The notes beneath the pieces were generated by a model. The model saw nothing but the letters and a program-made list of their open reading frames with translations, was not told the origin of the DNA and searched no databases. From Clostridia bacterium (GTDB lineage Bacteria; Bacillota; Clostridia; TANB77; UBA1234), in assembly GCA_017539905.1 (NCBI GenBank), contig JAFYBZ010000022.1, positions 179,296 to 243,295 on the forward strand: DNA of 64,000 nt, written 5' to 3'. Position numbers and translations under genes: made by a program. Within the stretch, counting starts at the first letter, position 1, and each line of letters opens with the position of its first letter. Below, piece by piece: positions 24,535-34,071 of this stretch.

Positions 24535-25260
24535 CTAATTCCCTTCTAATTTTTCTACTTCTTCTTTCTGCGCTTCTTTCTTTGCTTTTTTCTTTAGTTT
24601 CTTCTTTTCACGCTCTTCTTCAGCTTCATTCATTTCTCTTTCTATTTCCTCTGTATTTATACTATCACGTAGCTCAATAATTCTATCCATAACCATGTTA
24701 GTAACTTTTACAACATTTCTTGGATTTACTTTCTCTCCTTCTTTAGGATAGTACTCTGAAATATCCATCGGCTTATCTACAATAAACTTTATCACAGAAC
24801 CACGCTTAAATGATCCAACCATAGCCATTGGAATTATAGGTACTCTAGCCTCTAAAGCTATAAAAGCCACACCTTTTTTAGGTTTGATTCCTTTTTTAAG
24901 ACCAAATCTAGTTCCTTCAGGATAAATAATCAATAACTCACCACTTTTAAGTACATTAACAGCTTCTTGAATTGCTTCCTTATTTGAACCGGAGCCATCT
25001 CTTTTAACCTCGATTAATCCAAGTCTTTTCATGACCCATGCTTTAAGCGGAGAAGAAAACAATTCTTCCTTCGCTATAGCATATATCATTCTTTTAGTAC
25101 TAGATACATATAAAAAAGGATCTTGCCAGTGAATATGATTAGAGCATAAAACATATCCACCTTCTTTAGGTATATTTTCAATTCCAATTTTTTCTACTTT
25201 ATTAAATAATTTATGGTGTATAGTAAATGCGAGTACAACGCATTTTCTCATAAATCTCAT
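24535..25260 (-). CDS. plsC: 1-acyl-sn-glycerol-3-phosphate acyltransferase with a charged tail
   Basis: PlsC adds the second acyl chain to lysophosphatidic acid, making phosphatidic acid. The catalytic NHIHWQD (NHX4D, His42 and Asp47) and the phosphate-binding YPEGTRFG are present. The enzyme core is about 200 residues. The last 40 residues are almost only Glu, Lys, Arg and Ala, a predicted charged helix not needed by the family. AAGGAG lies 8 bases before the ATG. It follows cmk by 15 bases, a common clostridial order. Confidence 0.94.
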   Translation of the reverse strand: MRFMRKCVVLAFTIHHKLFNKVEKIGIENIPKEGGYVLCSNHIHWQDPFLYVSSTKRMIYAIAKEELFSSPLKAWVMKRLGLIEVKRDGSGSNKEAIQEAVNVLKSGELLIIYPEGTRFGLKKGIKPKKGVAFIALEARVPIIPMAMVGSFKRGSVIKFIVDKPMDISEYYPKEGEKVNPRNVVKVTNMVMDRIIELRDSINTEEIEREMNEAEEEREKKKLKKKAKKEAQKEEVEKLEGN

Positions 25261-25275
25261 TATCTAATCTCCTTG

Positions 25276-25962
25276 CTAAGGCTCAATATAGCCATGTTCT
25301 AAAATAATTTTTCTTAATGATTCATATACTTCTTCTATTGTTAAAGTAGTAGTATCAACAATTGTGGCACCTTCTGCAATTTTCAAAGCACCTACAGGTT
25401 TTGTTCTGTCATTATAATCTCTTTTATTGATTGCTTCAAGCGTTTCTTCATAAGTTGTTTCGACACCTTTAGCAACTAATTCTTTATATCTTCTATTAGC
25501 TCTTTCTTCAGGAGTAGCATCCAAATAGATTTTAACTTCTGCATCTGGAAATACAACAGTAGTAATGTCTCTACCTTCCATGATAATATCCTTTGAAGAA
25601 GCATATTCTTTTTGCATTTTAACTAAATGACTTCTAATAATTGGTTCATTAGAATATGGAGATACTCTTTCATTAACTTTTGGAGTTCTAATTTCTTCAG
25701 TAACATCTTCTCCATCTAAAAATACTTTTTGAAAATAATTTCCTTCATCATCAAATGCATTTTCAAAATCTATAGATGTATTATTTAATAATTCTTGAAT
25801 TTTTCCTAACTCCGTAATTTCGATATTATTTCTAATCATTTTTAAAGTAATACATCTATACATTGCACCTGTATCTATATAAGTAAAATTCATTCTTTGT
25901 GCTATAAGCTTTGAAACTGTACCTTTTCCAGTACCTGCAGGTCCATCTATTGCAACTATCAT
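25276..25962 (-). CDS. cmk: Cytidylate kinase
   Basis: Cmk phosphorylates CMP and dCMP to the diphosphates for RNA, DNA and lipid synthesis. The P-loop GPAGTGKG is at residues 7-14, the CMP-binding YIDTGAMYR follows near 30, MEGRDITTVVFPDA near 130, and the LID with Arg-rich residues near 155. At 228 residues it is full length. It lies 15 bases upstream of plsC and 10 bases after the permease gene, within a long minus-strand transcript. Confidence 0.97.
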   Translation of the reverse strand: MIVAIDGPAGTGKGTVSKLIAQRMNFTYIDTGAMYRCITLKMIRNNIEITELGKIQELLNNTSIDFENAFDDEGNYFQKVFLDGEDVTEEIRTPKVNERVSPYSNEPIIRSHLVKMQKEYASSKDIIMEGRDITTVVFPDAEVKIYLDATPEERANRRYKELVAKGVETTYEETLEAINKRDYNDRTKPVGALKIAEGATIVDTTTLTIEEVYESLRKIILEHGYIEP

Positions 25963-25972
25963 AACAAACCTC

Positions 25973-27076
25973 CTATTTTTCTACATCAAATAAACTCTTA
26001 AATATACCAACTTTAATTTGGTCTTTAAAAATACATCTTAAAATCATTAAAACAATTGGTCCAATTAATAGTCCTGAAAAACCAATAATTTTGAATCCAG
26101 TGTACATTGCTATCAAAGTAACAATAGGATGAACTCCAAATTGATCAGATACAAGTTTTGGTTCTAAGAATTGTCTAATAATAAATATTGATAAATGTAA
26201 TACTAATAAAGCAATTGCAAATGGAATATCACCAATTATGAATGTCCACACAATCCATGGTATTAATACTGTACCAACTCCAAGAACAGGTAGTATATCT
26301 ATAAAACCAATCAAAAATGAAAGTAATATAAAATGCTCAATCTTAAATCCAATAAGATTAATAATCGTAAAACCAATTAACAATTCACAAGTAGTAATTA
26401 AAAGAATCTTTCCATATACTCTTATATAATTTCCAATTGTTGAGAAAAACTCTTTTTTGATACTTTGTATTTTTAAAAGCCATTTTTCAGGAACGTGATG
26501 TTCAATAATGTCAATTACAAAGACTCTATCTTTAGTAAAGAATACAAAAGCAAGTATTGTAATAATTGTTGTAACTAATATTTTAGGAACTGATAATACA
26601 AATTCCAAAGCTTTGCCAATACCAGTTTGAACATATCCTCCTAAGTTACTAACAACCGAAGACATTGAGTTTAAGAAAGTATTAATCATTTCTTCTGTAA
26701 TATACTCTTTATTATCTTCAGCTACTCTATTAACAAAGTCTGTAATGGCAGTAGAAACAGTAGTTACAACACCAGGTATATTTTGAGATACGTTTCCAAG
26801 TAGTTGGCAAATAGCCATTCCACCCCAAACCATAACACCAAAAATAATAAAGATAGTAACAAAGATAACTATAAATGAACTAAGTTTTCTACTCATCTTT
26901 AGTTTGTTCATATTAAATTTAATTATAGGTTCAACAAGCATAGCAATAATTCCTGCAATAACAAATGGCTTAAAGAATCCTATTAATTTAATAATTACAA
27001 AGAATAATATAAGAATTCCAACAAAGCTAAGTATGTTCTTAGCAATTTTCCAAATTCTTTCTTTATCTTTTTCCAT
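25973..27076 (-). CDS. AI-2E-family (PerM/YtvI-like) permease
   Basis: A 367-residue integral membrane protein with an N-terminal helical pair, a large hydrophilic loop (about residues 85-140) and a cluster of C-terminal helices ending in GLLIGPIVLMILRCIFKDQ. The pattern and the FIDILPVLGVGTVLIPW and RQFLEPKLVSDQFGVHPIVTL motifs identify the AI-2E transporter-like (UPF0118) family. Some members export signalling molecules or act as Na+/H+ antiporters; the substrate here is unknown. The gene starts 11 bases after the site-2 protease gene. Confidence 0.92.
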   Translation of the reverse strand: MEKDKERIWKIAKNILSFVGILILFFVIIKLIGFFKPFVIAGIIAMLVEPIIKFNMNKLKMSRKLSSFIVIFVTIFIIFGVMVWGGMAICQLLGNVSQNIPGVVTTVSTAITDFVNRVAEDNKEYITEEMINTFLNSMSSVVSNLGGYVQTGIGKALEFVLSVPKILVTTIITILAFVFFTKDRVFVIDIIEHHVPEKWLLKIQSIKKEFFSTIGNYIRVYGKILLITTCELLIGFTIINLIGFKIEHFILLSFLIGFIDILPVLGVGTVLIPWIVWTFIIGDIPFAIALLVLHLSIFIIRQFLEPKLVSDQFGVHPIVTLIAMYTGFKIIGFSGLLIGPIVLMILRCIFKDQIKVGIFKSLFDVEK

Positions 27077-27087
27077 TTAAAAGCCTC

Positions 27088-27843
27088 CTATAATGCAATA
27101 CCTAAAATTGCACTGATAATTGGAATTAACAAATAATTATATATCGCTTCAATAATTGGCGAAATAATATATGAAGCAGCATGTGTTGCAAATAAAATCA
27201 TAATTATAATCATTGAATATCTTTCAAGTGAGTATAAGAATTCTTTTGCTTTGCCTTTTAGAATTGCTCTAAATATTTTCGAACCATCAAGTGGTGGAAA
27301 AGGTAACAAATTAAAAATGCATAATCCCAAATTTAAAAAGATTGCATACATGGCAATGTTTATTAATGTACCCCAAACTCCTGTATATTCAAATCCATAA
27401 GTATCAACAGTATAACATTCGTTTTTAATAGCACCTACAATTAAAAGTGCATATACTATTGAAAATACAATAGATAGAATAAAATTCATAACAGGTCCAG
27501 CAAGAGCAACCTTTGCGCTATCTTTTTCCGGATTTTTAAAATTAGTTGGATTAATTTGAACTGGTTTTCCCCATCCAAATCCACCAAACAATAAACAAAT
27601 TGTACCTATTGGATCCATATGCGATAATGGATTTACATTAAGCCTTCCTTGCATTTTAGGAGTTGGATCTCCTAATTTTACAGCCATCCATGCATGTGCA
27701 AATTCATGTAAAGAAAGAGCAATTATTAATCCTGGCAGACTAATAGCAGTAGTATAGATATCTACTTGTCCAGTAAAGAAAAGATATGCTGCTAATGCAA
27801 CGAATATAACAATTAAAACACTCTTATTATTAAACTCAAACAT
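27088..27843 (-). CDS. Site-2 protease family (M50) metalloprotease
   Basis: A 251-residue intramembrane zinc protease. HEFAH is at residues 46-50 and the third zinc ligand lies in NLLPFPPLDGSKIF near residue 185; six hydrophobic segments are visible. It lacks a PDZ domain, so it belongs to the short YwhC/FtsH-neighbour type, not the RseP type. It probably cuts membrane-bound regulators. It sits between ftsH, another membrane protease, and the permease gene. Confidence 0.93.
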   Translation of the reverse strand: MFEFNNKSVLIVIFVALAAYLFFTGQVDIYTTAISLPGLIIALSLHEFAHAWMAVKLGDPTPKMQGRLNVNPLSHMDPIGTICLLFGGFGWGKPVQINPTNFKNPEKDSAKVALAGPVMNFILSIVFSIVYALLIVGAIKNECYTVDTYGFEYTGVWGTLINIAMYAIFLNLGLCIFNLLPFPPLDGSKIFRAILKGKAKEFLYSLERYSMIIIMILFATHAASYIISPIIEAIYNYLLIPIISAILGIAL

Positions 27844-27872
27844 TTAAAGTCTCCTTTATCAATTTTAACAAA

Positions 27873-27898
27873 TGGAGGCACGATAATACTTGCCTCCA
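27873..27898 (-). terminator. Hairpin after ftsH
   Basis: An 8-bp stem (TGGAGGCA with TGCCTCCA) lies between ftsH and the site-2 protease gene. The T-tract is short, so it may only partly terminate. Confidence 0.55.
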
Positions 27899-27914
27899 CT
27901 CATCTTTTTGTAAT

Positions 27915-29714
27915 TTAACTTCTCATGATAGCTTCAAATTCTTCGTCTTCAATCTTCTCTTTTTCAAGAAGAACTTCTGCAACTGCATGAAGTTTATCAA
28001 CATGTTCGCTTAAAATTTGTTCTGCTCTTCTATAACCTCTATCAATAATATTCTTAACTTCAACATCAATTACAGCAGCAATTTCATCAGAGTAATTCTT
28101 AACGTTATTAATATCTCTACCTAAGAATACTTCTTCTTGATCATTTCCAAAGCAAATAGTACCAAGTTTTTCACTCATACCATAACGCATAACCATAGCT
28201 CTTGCCATCTTAGAAGCACGTTCAATATCATTTGAAGCTCCAGTTGAAACATCATGTAGAATAAGAGCTTCGGCAACTCTACCACCTAATAGTGAACAAA
28301 TTCTATCTTCCATTTCTAGTTTAGACATGAATGATTTATCTTCTGTATTCTTATACATAGTATAACCACCAGCCATACCACGTGGAATAATAGAAATTTG
28401 ATGTACTGGCTCACTAAACTCTAAGAATCTTGATACAACAGCATGTCCACCTTCGTGATAAGCTGTAAGTTTCTTTTCTTTATCAGATATAACTCTAGAT
28501 TTCTTTTCTGGTCCCATAATAACTTTTACCATAGCATTTTCTAAATCAACCATAGTAATAGCTTTTCTATCTGCACGAGCTGCTAAAAGTGCTGCTTCAT
28601 TAAGCATATTCTCTAAGTCGGCTCCAACAAAACCAGCAGTATTCTTTGCAAGCAAACCTAAATCTATATCACCATCAAGTTTTTTCTTAGATGCATATAA
28701 TCTTAAAATCTCTTCTCTTCCTTTTACATCTGGACTTGGAACAACAATTTGTCTATCAAAACGTCCAGCACGAAGTAATGCTTTATCAAGAATGTCTGGT
28801 CTATTAGTTGCTGCTAATACAATAACACCACTATTAGTACCAAAACCATCCATTTCAACTAGCAATTGGTTAAGTGTTTGTTCTCTTTCATCATGACCGC
28901 CACCAAGACCAGCGCCTCTTTGACGACCAACAGCATCAATTTCATCTATGAATACTATACATGGTGCTTTGTCTTTTGCTGTTTGGAATAAATCTCTAAC
29001 TCTTGATGCACCAACACCAACGTACATTTCAACGAAATCAGAACCAGAGATTGAATAGAAAGGAACTCCTGCTTCTCCAGCAACAGCTTTTGCAAGTAAT
29101 GTTTTACCAGTACCTGGTTGACCAACTAGTAAAACTCCTTTTGGAATTCTAGCACCCATATCAGTAAACTTCTTAGGGAATTTTAAGAATTCAACAATTT
29201 CTTCTAGTTCTTCCATTTCTTCAGGAAGACCAGCAACATCCTTAAACATTATTTTATTCTTGCTATCTGGATCATTTAAGCGAGCTCTATTTTTAGTAAA
29301 GCTCATAGCTCCTTTTCCACCATTCATTGATTGCATCATGAATGTCCAGAAAAGAATGAATATAATAACAAGAGTAATTGGGGTAATATAGTTCATTAAA
29401 GTAGCCATGAATGATGGCGATTCTTCTTGAAGAACTATCTTACCTGCTTTAATTTCTTCATCAACAGATGTTAGTAATGCTGTTTTACTTGGAATATTAA
29501 CGAATTTAGTTTCGTCATTATTTAATTTTACAACAGCTCTACTTCCGTCACTAGACAAAGAAACTTCTTTAACTTCATCATTCGAAATACTATTTAGAAG
29601 TTCAGAATAAGGCATTTCTTTAATACCATTACCCTCAGCAACAATAATTGCTAAAAATATGGCAATTAATACAATAATAATAATTGGAGCAATACCACGG
29701 CTAGCTCTTTTCAT
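27915..29714 (-). CDS. ftsH: ATP-dependent zinc metalloprotease FtsH
   Basis: FtsH is a membrane-anchored AAA+ protease that degrades misfolded membrane proteins and unstable regulators. Two N-terminal membrane helices (about residues 9-28 and 107-128) enclose an extracytoplasmic domain. The AAA module has Walker A GQPGTGKT and Walker [10 protein letters not shown], with the pore motif in [14 protein letters not shown]. The zinc-binding HEGGH lies near residue 415. At 599 residues it is slightly shorter at the C-terminus than the Bacillus enzyme. It follows tilS by 28 bases, a conserved neighbourhood. Confidence 0.98.
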   Translation of the reverse strand: MKRASRGIAPIIIIVLIAIFLAIIVAEGNGIKEMPYSELLNSISNDEVKEVSLSSDGSRAVVKLNNDETKFVNIPSKTALLTSVDEEIKAGKIVLQEESPSFMATLMNYITPITLVIIFILFWTFMMQSMNGGKGAMSFTKNRARLNDPDSKNKIMFKDVAGLPEEMEELEEIVEFLKFPKKFTDMGARIPKGVLLVGQPGTGKTLLAKAVAGEAGVPFYSISGSDFVEMYVGVGASRVRDLFQTAKDKAPCIVFIDEIDAVGRQRGAGLGGGHDEREQTLNQLLVEMDGFGTNSGVIVLAATNRPDILDKALLRAGRFDRQIVVPSPDVKGREEILRLYASKKKLDGDIDLGLLAKNTAGFVGADLENMLNEAALLAARADRKAITMVDLENAMVKVIMGPEKKSRVISDKEKKLTAYHEGGHAVVSRFLEFSEPVHQISIIPRGMAGGYTMYKNTEDKSFMSKLEMEDRICSLLGGRVAEALILHDVSTGASNDIERASKMARAMVMRYGMSEKLGTICFGNDQEEVFLGRDINNVKNYSDEIAAVIDVEVKNIIDRGYRRAEQILSEHVDKLHAVAEVLLEKEKIEDEEFEAIMRS

Positions 29715-29742
29715 AAACAGCCTCCTTTATATATCTTAAAAA

Positions 29743-30711
29743 TCATAATTTTTCGATGTAAATCTTATGATTTTTAACTGTAACTTTTAAATACTTTTTA
29801 GGAGTCAAAAATTTGCCTCCTACATTATTTTCACACATTTTGACAATATCGTCAATATGGACTTTTTCAATATCTTTGGCATTTCCAAGCAAGTTAAAAA
29901 TAGCTTTTATGATTAATCTTTTTCTAAGTAAAATGTGAAGTGAATTAAACTTCTTTAAACTAAAACAAATTGTATTATCATTTTCATTTTCAATTAATAT
30001 AGCATCATAAGCTTTTTGAACTTCTTGGTTTACAAAGTCCTCTTCTTCTGCAACAATCTTTGATAATCTAGAAACTCCGTCAACAACATTTGAATTGATA
30101 TTGTTTTCTAAATAAGGAATTAATTCTAATCTAATCTTGTTTCTCGTATATGCTGTCTCATCATTCGATTCATCATGACGAGGATTTAGATTATTATCAA
30201 TGCAATATCTTTCAATTTCGTTTCTTGAGCATTCAATTAGTGGCCTAATAATATTTCCCGCAATTGGCAAGATTCCTTTTAGACCTCCAACGCCACTTCC
30301 GCGAAATTCATTTAGCAAAACTGTTTCAACATTATCATTTAGATTATGAGCAGTTGCAATTTTAGAAGCGGATTCTTTATTTAAAACTTCATTAAAGAAA
30401 TCATATCTAGCTTTTCTTCCTGCCTCTTCTGTAGACATCCCGTTTAGAGAAGCTTTGTCTTTAAGATTAATTCTCTTAATATAACATTTAACAGAATGCT
30501 TATCACAAAACTCCTTTACAAACTTTTCATCAATATTTCCATTTTCTCGAAGACCATGATTAATATGACAAACTACAACATCATAGCCAAGAGAAATTAA
30601 TATATGTAATAAGCAAGTAGAATCTGGTCCACCAGACACTCCAACTACTACTTTTTCTCCATCCTCTATTAATTTATATTTTTCAATTGTATCCTTTACT
30701 TTATCAATCAT
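29743..30711 (-). CDS. tilS: tRNA(Ile)-lysidine synthase, short form
   Basis: TilS attaches lysine to C34 of the AUA-reading tRNA-Ile. The PP-loop SGGPDS is at residues 26-31, with HINHGLREN and HNLNDNVET downstream. The 322-residue protein lacks most of the C-terminal substrate-recognition region of the approximately 460-residue Bacillus type; short forms exist in other bacteria. The ATG at 30711 is chosen because AAGGAG lies immediately upstream; an in-frame TTG at 30735 overlaps that site. It is followed by ftsH. Confidence 0.95.
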   Translation of the reverse strand: MIDKVKDTIEKYKLIEDGEKVVVGVSGGPDSTCLLHILISLGYDVVVCHINHGLRENGNIDEKFVKEFCDKHSVKCYIKRINLKDKASLNGMSTEEAGRKARYDFFNEVLNKESASKIATAHNLNDNVETVLLNEFRGSGVGGLKGILPIAGNIIRPLIECSRNEIERYCIDNNLNPRHDESNDETAYTRNKIRLELIPYLENNINSNVVDGVSRLSKIVAEEEDFVNQEVQKAYDAILIENENDNTICFSLKKFNSLHILLRKRLIIKAIFNLLGNAKDIEKVHIDDIVKMCENNVGGKFLTPKKYLKVTVKNHKIYIEKL

Positions 30712-30811
30712 AATTCTCCTTAAAAATCTCTTCAAAAATACACTGCTATTTTACAATAAAAGCTCCTGAATTTAAAGCTTTTTCACGAAAAATTCGCCTA
30801 AAAAAGGCAGC

Positions 30812-30840
30812 AAAAAAGAGCTCAAAATGAGCTCTTTTTT
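30812..30840. terminator. Bidirectional terminator
   Basis: A 12-bp stem (AAAAAAGAGCTC at 30812-30823, GAGCTCTTTTTT at 30829-30840). It ends the minus-strand TPM-domain gene before tilS. Confidence 0.88.
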
Positions 30841-30860
30841 TGATATATATTATTTTGTTT

Positions 30861-32486
30861 TTAGAAATCAGCAGATGCACCGCCACCGCCAGAGCTACCG
30901 CCGAATCCATCGAATCCGCCACCAAAGTCAAAAATACTTGTGGAATTCGAATCATTGTCGGAGTCAGAACTATGGTGACTAGAACTTGACGAATACGAAG
31001 AAGATGAATAATAATGATAACTCATTGCAGCCTGTCTTCTGCGTTCCGCTTCTTCTTCCTCTTCTCTAGCAATTCTTTCGTCTCTATCTTTCTTAGCATA
31101 AGATATAAGCATTCCAAGAGAGGTAATCAAAGAAGCATCCACGAAGCCTTGAGTTTGTTCATCCATATCATCATATTCTTTATGAAGCTTTTTGAAGTAA
31201 TCAAGATTTTCTTCTTTACCTTTTCGTGTCTTTTGGCATTTAGTAAGTTCAGTATTTAATGCTTTTGCATCATCTTTACTCTTTTGAAGCAATCCACTAT
31301 CATAATACTTTCTGACCAAAGTCATATTAGTTTTTACATATTGTTTTCTTTCTTTACTTAATGCTTCATAAGCATCAAATGCTTCATCATACTTTTGCTT
31401 AAAAGAATTAAAACCTTTCGGTCCAAGCTTTAAGTACTGATTCAAAGGTTCATCAGTTGCAAGCACTCCATACTTTTCATCGAACTTTGCAGCAATTCTC
31501 CGATTTTCTTCATCGATTTCTCGCTGAATCATGTCATCGATTTCCTGGTCCAGTCCTTTATGAAGTTTCCCTGCTCTTACAAACCTATCATTCAGTTGTT
31601 CATACTTTTTAGAGAGTCTTTCATACTTTGATTTTTCATCATCAATAATTCTATCCTTTTGAGAGTTTTCACTCCTTAAAGATTGAATGGTAGAATCTCT
31701 GGACCGAAGCTTTTTATCATATTCATTACTTTCATAGTCACGATTTTCTTCGCTCTTATGAAGTTTAACAGTTTGAATAATAAAAAGTACAAACAACAAT
31801 ACCGCAAATACAGAAACACCAAAAGCCATCCAATTGATAAAACCATTTTCGGTTTTATTAGCAGCAGGTATTTCTTGATCACTACTTTCAACACTTGCTC
31901 TTGTAACTGGTTCAGCCGTTATGATAGGCACATCAGTAGGCCTTACTTTAGGCGTAGCAGTTGCTCTAGCTTTTTCGAAATGAGCATCAAGATCTTCTAC
32001 AACTGCTTTTTGAAGAGACAATATGCCGAGGTCGAACTGGTTCTTTTTAAGATAGCTTATAGCATAATCCTGAAGGAACTTTCCAGCCTTTGAATCGTTC
32101 ATATAGCTTTCAAGTCCATAGCCTACTTCCATTCGAACTTTTCTTTCTTGAATGGAAATGATGATTAGTATTCCCTTATCATCCCTACCAATTTTAAACT
32201 TATTGTACATAGAGTTTGCATAGTCTTCAACTGACATTCCTCCAAGGTTCTTAACAGTTGAAACAACAACTTGTACACCTTCAGGTTTATTGGCAAGATT
32301 GACTGCTCTTTGCATCATTTCGTTTATCTGATCAGTACTAAAAATTCCAGCATAATCATTTACGTAGAAATTCTTAGTTGCCTCAGGAATTGCATCAGCA
32401 GAGTAAGCGAAACTAGAATAAAGCGCAATCATGATAAGCAGAACAACTGCTATAAGTCTCTTAGCATTATGCCGCTTCATAACCAT
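30861..32486 (-). CDS. TPM-domain membrane protein with coiled coil and Gly/Ser-rich tail
   Basis: A 541-residue protein with a signal peptide (about residues 1-30), a TPM domain (about 35-175, with NDYAGIFSTDQ, GDDKGIL-like GRDDKGILIIIS and RMEVGYGLESYM), a Thr/Pro linker, one membrane helix (about 215-240) and a long cytoplasmic helical region. It ends in a Tyr/Ser/His-rich stretch and a GGGGFGG-like tail (FGGGFDGFGGSSGGGG). TPM proteins are envelope proteins; some plant members are phosphatases. The ATG at 32486 has AAGGAG 8 bases upstream; an in-frame GTG at 32495 overlaps the site. It forms an operon with lemA and the second TPM gene. Confidence 0.88.
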   Translation of the reverse strand: MVMKRHNAKRLIAVVLLIMIALYSSFAYSADAIPEATKNFYVNDYAGIFSTDQINEMMQRAVNLANKPEGVQVVVSTVKNLGGMSVEDYANSMYNKFKIGRDDKGILIIISIQERKVRMEVGYGLESYMNDSKAGKFLQDYAISYLKKNQFDLGILSLQKAVVEDLDAHFEKARATATPKVRPTDVPIITAEPVTRASVESSDQEIPAANKTENGFINWMAFGVSVFAVLLFVLFIIQTVKLHKSEENRDYESNEYDKKLRSRDSTIQSLRSENSQKDRIIDDEKSKYERLSKKYEQLNDRFVRAGKLHKGLDQEIDDMIQREIDEENRRIAAKFDEKYGVLATDEPLNQYLKLGPKGFNSFKQKYDEAFDAYEALSKERKQYVKTNMTLVRKYYDSGLLQKSKDDAKALNTELTKCQKTRKGKEENLDYFKKLHKEYDDMDEQTQGFVDASLITSLGMLISYAKKDRDERIAREEEEEAERRRQAAMSYHYYSSSSYSSSSSHHSSDSDNDSNSTSIFDFGGGFDGFGGSSGGGGASADF

Positions 32487-32506
32487 ATTAATCACTCCTT
32501 ACTTAG

Positions 32507-33088
32507 TTAGTCTCCGAAGTCAACGACATTGGTTTTATGCGCCTCGTCTGTTGCTTCAAAATACTTTTCAGGGGTGAATCCCATCATACCAGCATACATA
32601 ACTGCAGGAAATGTTTGGATTTTATTATTATACTCTGTAATAATTTTGTTGTATTGTCTACGCTCCTGAGCAATACGATTAACACTGCCAGAAATCTCAT
32701 CATTAAGACCACGATAGAGTTCGCTTGCTTTAAGTTCAGGATAAGCTTCAACAACAACATTCAAGTTATTCAAAGCAGTAGTGAGTTCTTCATTGGCATT
32801 TGCCATTTTTTCAACGTCACCACTTTCGATAGCCGACTGAAGTCCACTTCTTGCTTCAGTAACTTTTGTGAAGACTTCTTCTTCATGCTTTGTATAACTT
32901 TTCACAGAAGCAACAAGATCCGGAATCTTTTCCACACGTGCCTGAAGCACGTTCTCAACTTGTGCTTTCTGTTCATATACCTTGTTTCTGAGCTGAACCA
33001 GGGAGTTGTAAGGTACGATCAAACCTAATCCTATTGCAAGGATAATGACAACAATAACCACGATTTTCAATTCCCGAGAATTATTCAT
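32507..33088 (-). CDS. lemA: LemA family protein
   Basis: A 193-residue protein with one N-terminal membrane helix (about residues 7-26), followed by the LemA signature: YNSLVQLRNKVYEQKAQVENVLQARVEKIPDL, helix-rich repeats, and a C-terminal QTFPAVMYAGMMGFTPEKYFEA. LemA proteins form helical bundles outside the membrane; their role is unclear, but they are often encoded beside TPM-domain proteins, as here on both sides. The spacing to both TPM genes is short, supporting a single transcript and a joint complex. Confidence 0.94.
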   Translation of the reverse strand: MNNSRELKIVVIVVIILAIGLGLIVPYNSLVQLRNKVYEQKAQVENVLQARVEKIPDLVASVKSYTKHEEEVFTKVTEARSGLQSAIESGDVEKMANANEELTTALNNLNVVVEAYPELKASELYRGLNDEISGSVNRIAQERRQYNKIITEYNNKIQTFPAVMYAGMMGFTPEKYFEATDEAHKTNVVDFGD

Positions 33089-33131
33089 ATTCTATATCCT
33101 CCTCGATATAAAACAGGTCGTTTAGTTTATT

Positions 33132-33899
33132 CTACCTACCGGCTCCACCGCCGCCTGAGTGACCACCACCAAAGCCACCGCCTGATGAAAAACCTCCTCC
33201 TCTATAGAATCCTCCGCCAGAACTAGAACCTGAACCAGAACCATCTGAAGCAACTTCAACAACTATGAAGATGATAAAGATGATGATGATAATAATTATA
33301 AAAGTAACTGTATCAATAGAATCCTTGGATTTAACAGCATCTGCAATTTTTGTTTGATTATCAACTAAATCAACGTTATATTCTTTACCTAAAACGGCAA
33401 GAACACCATTTGCTGTTTCGATAATTGATTCTACATTTTTGCCTTTATCACGATTTGGCACATAGTAGTTATCAAGAATCCGTCCACAGATACTATCAGT
33501 CAGTACACTTTCAAGACCATAACCAATTTCAAGTCTTGCATGACCTTCTTTAGCAGAAAGTAAGAACAAAATTCCGTTATCTTTGCTAGATTTTCCAATA
33601 CCTAAAGTATTAAATAACTCATGAGCATAGTCATCCATAGAAATGCCATTAAAGCTTGGCGTAGTAATTACAGCAAATTCAACAGAAGTTTTTTCTTCTA
33701 AATACCGAAGTAAAGTATTGAGTTTTTCATTTTCAGCAGAAGAAAGAATTCCTTCATCATCATAGACAAAAGTATTCTCCTTAACATTTGGGGCTCGAAC
33801 GCTTTGTGCATAAGCAAAACAACAGGTAAACTGCAAGAGTATAATTGCACATACCATAATACATAAGATACGTGCTACCACCCTTTTACCATTCCGCAT
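33132..33899 (-). CDS. TPM-domain membrane protein (shorter paralogue)
   Basis: A 255-residue protein with a signal-like helix (about residues 8-30), a TPM domain (about 40-165, with VYDDEGILSSAENEKL, SKDNGILFLLS and RLEIGYGLESVL), a membrane helix (about 195-218) and a Gly/Ser-rich C-terminus (GGGFSSGGGFGGGHSGGGG). It resembles the N-terminal half of the 541-residue protein in this operon. The ATG at 33899 lies 11 bases after AAAGGAG; a TTG at 33905 is 5 bases from it and cannot be excluded. A good promoter lies upstream, so this gene leads the TPM-lemA-TPM operon. Confidence 0.88.
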   Translation of the reverse strand: MRNGKRVVARILCIMVCAIILLQFTCCFAYAQSVRAPNVKENTFVYDDEGILSSAENEKLNTLLRYLEEKTSVEFAVITTPSFNGISMDDYAHELFNTLGIGKSSKDNGILFLLSAKEGHARLEIGYGLESVLTDSICGRILDNYYVPNRDKGKNVESIIETANGVLAVLGKEYNVDLVDNQTKIADAVKSKDSIDTVTFIIIIIIIFIIFIVVEVASDGSGSGSSSGGGFYRGGGFSSGGGFGGGHSGGGGAGR

Positions 33900-33960
33900 A
33901 CACAAAAAATCTCCTTTCAAAATAGTATATATCGTTCCTATAAGGACGAAATACGACTGA

Positions 33961-33989
33961 ATTATACCGCGATTTTGCCATTTTTTCAA
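33961..33989 (-). promoter_or_regulatory. Promoter of the TPM-lemA-TPM operon
   Basis: TTGAAA (33984-33989) and TATAAT (33961-33966) on the minus strand, 17 bases apart, about 60 bases before the first gene. Confidence 0.7.
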
Positions 33990-34045
33990 GGGTTTACATA
34001 AAAATAATGTGCTTTTATGGGACACCTCCAAAAAGTCACAAAAAA

Positions 34046-34064
34046 GCGGCCCTTTTAGGACCGC
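34046..34064 (-). terminator. Terminator of secA
   Basis: A 7-bp GC-rich stem with one mismatch (34046-34052 with 34058-34064) is followed by a T-run on the minus strand, close after the secA stop. Confidence 0.82.
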
Positions 34065-34071
34065 AATGGTT

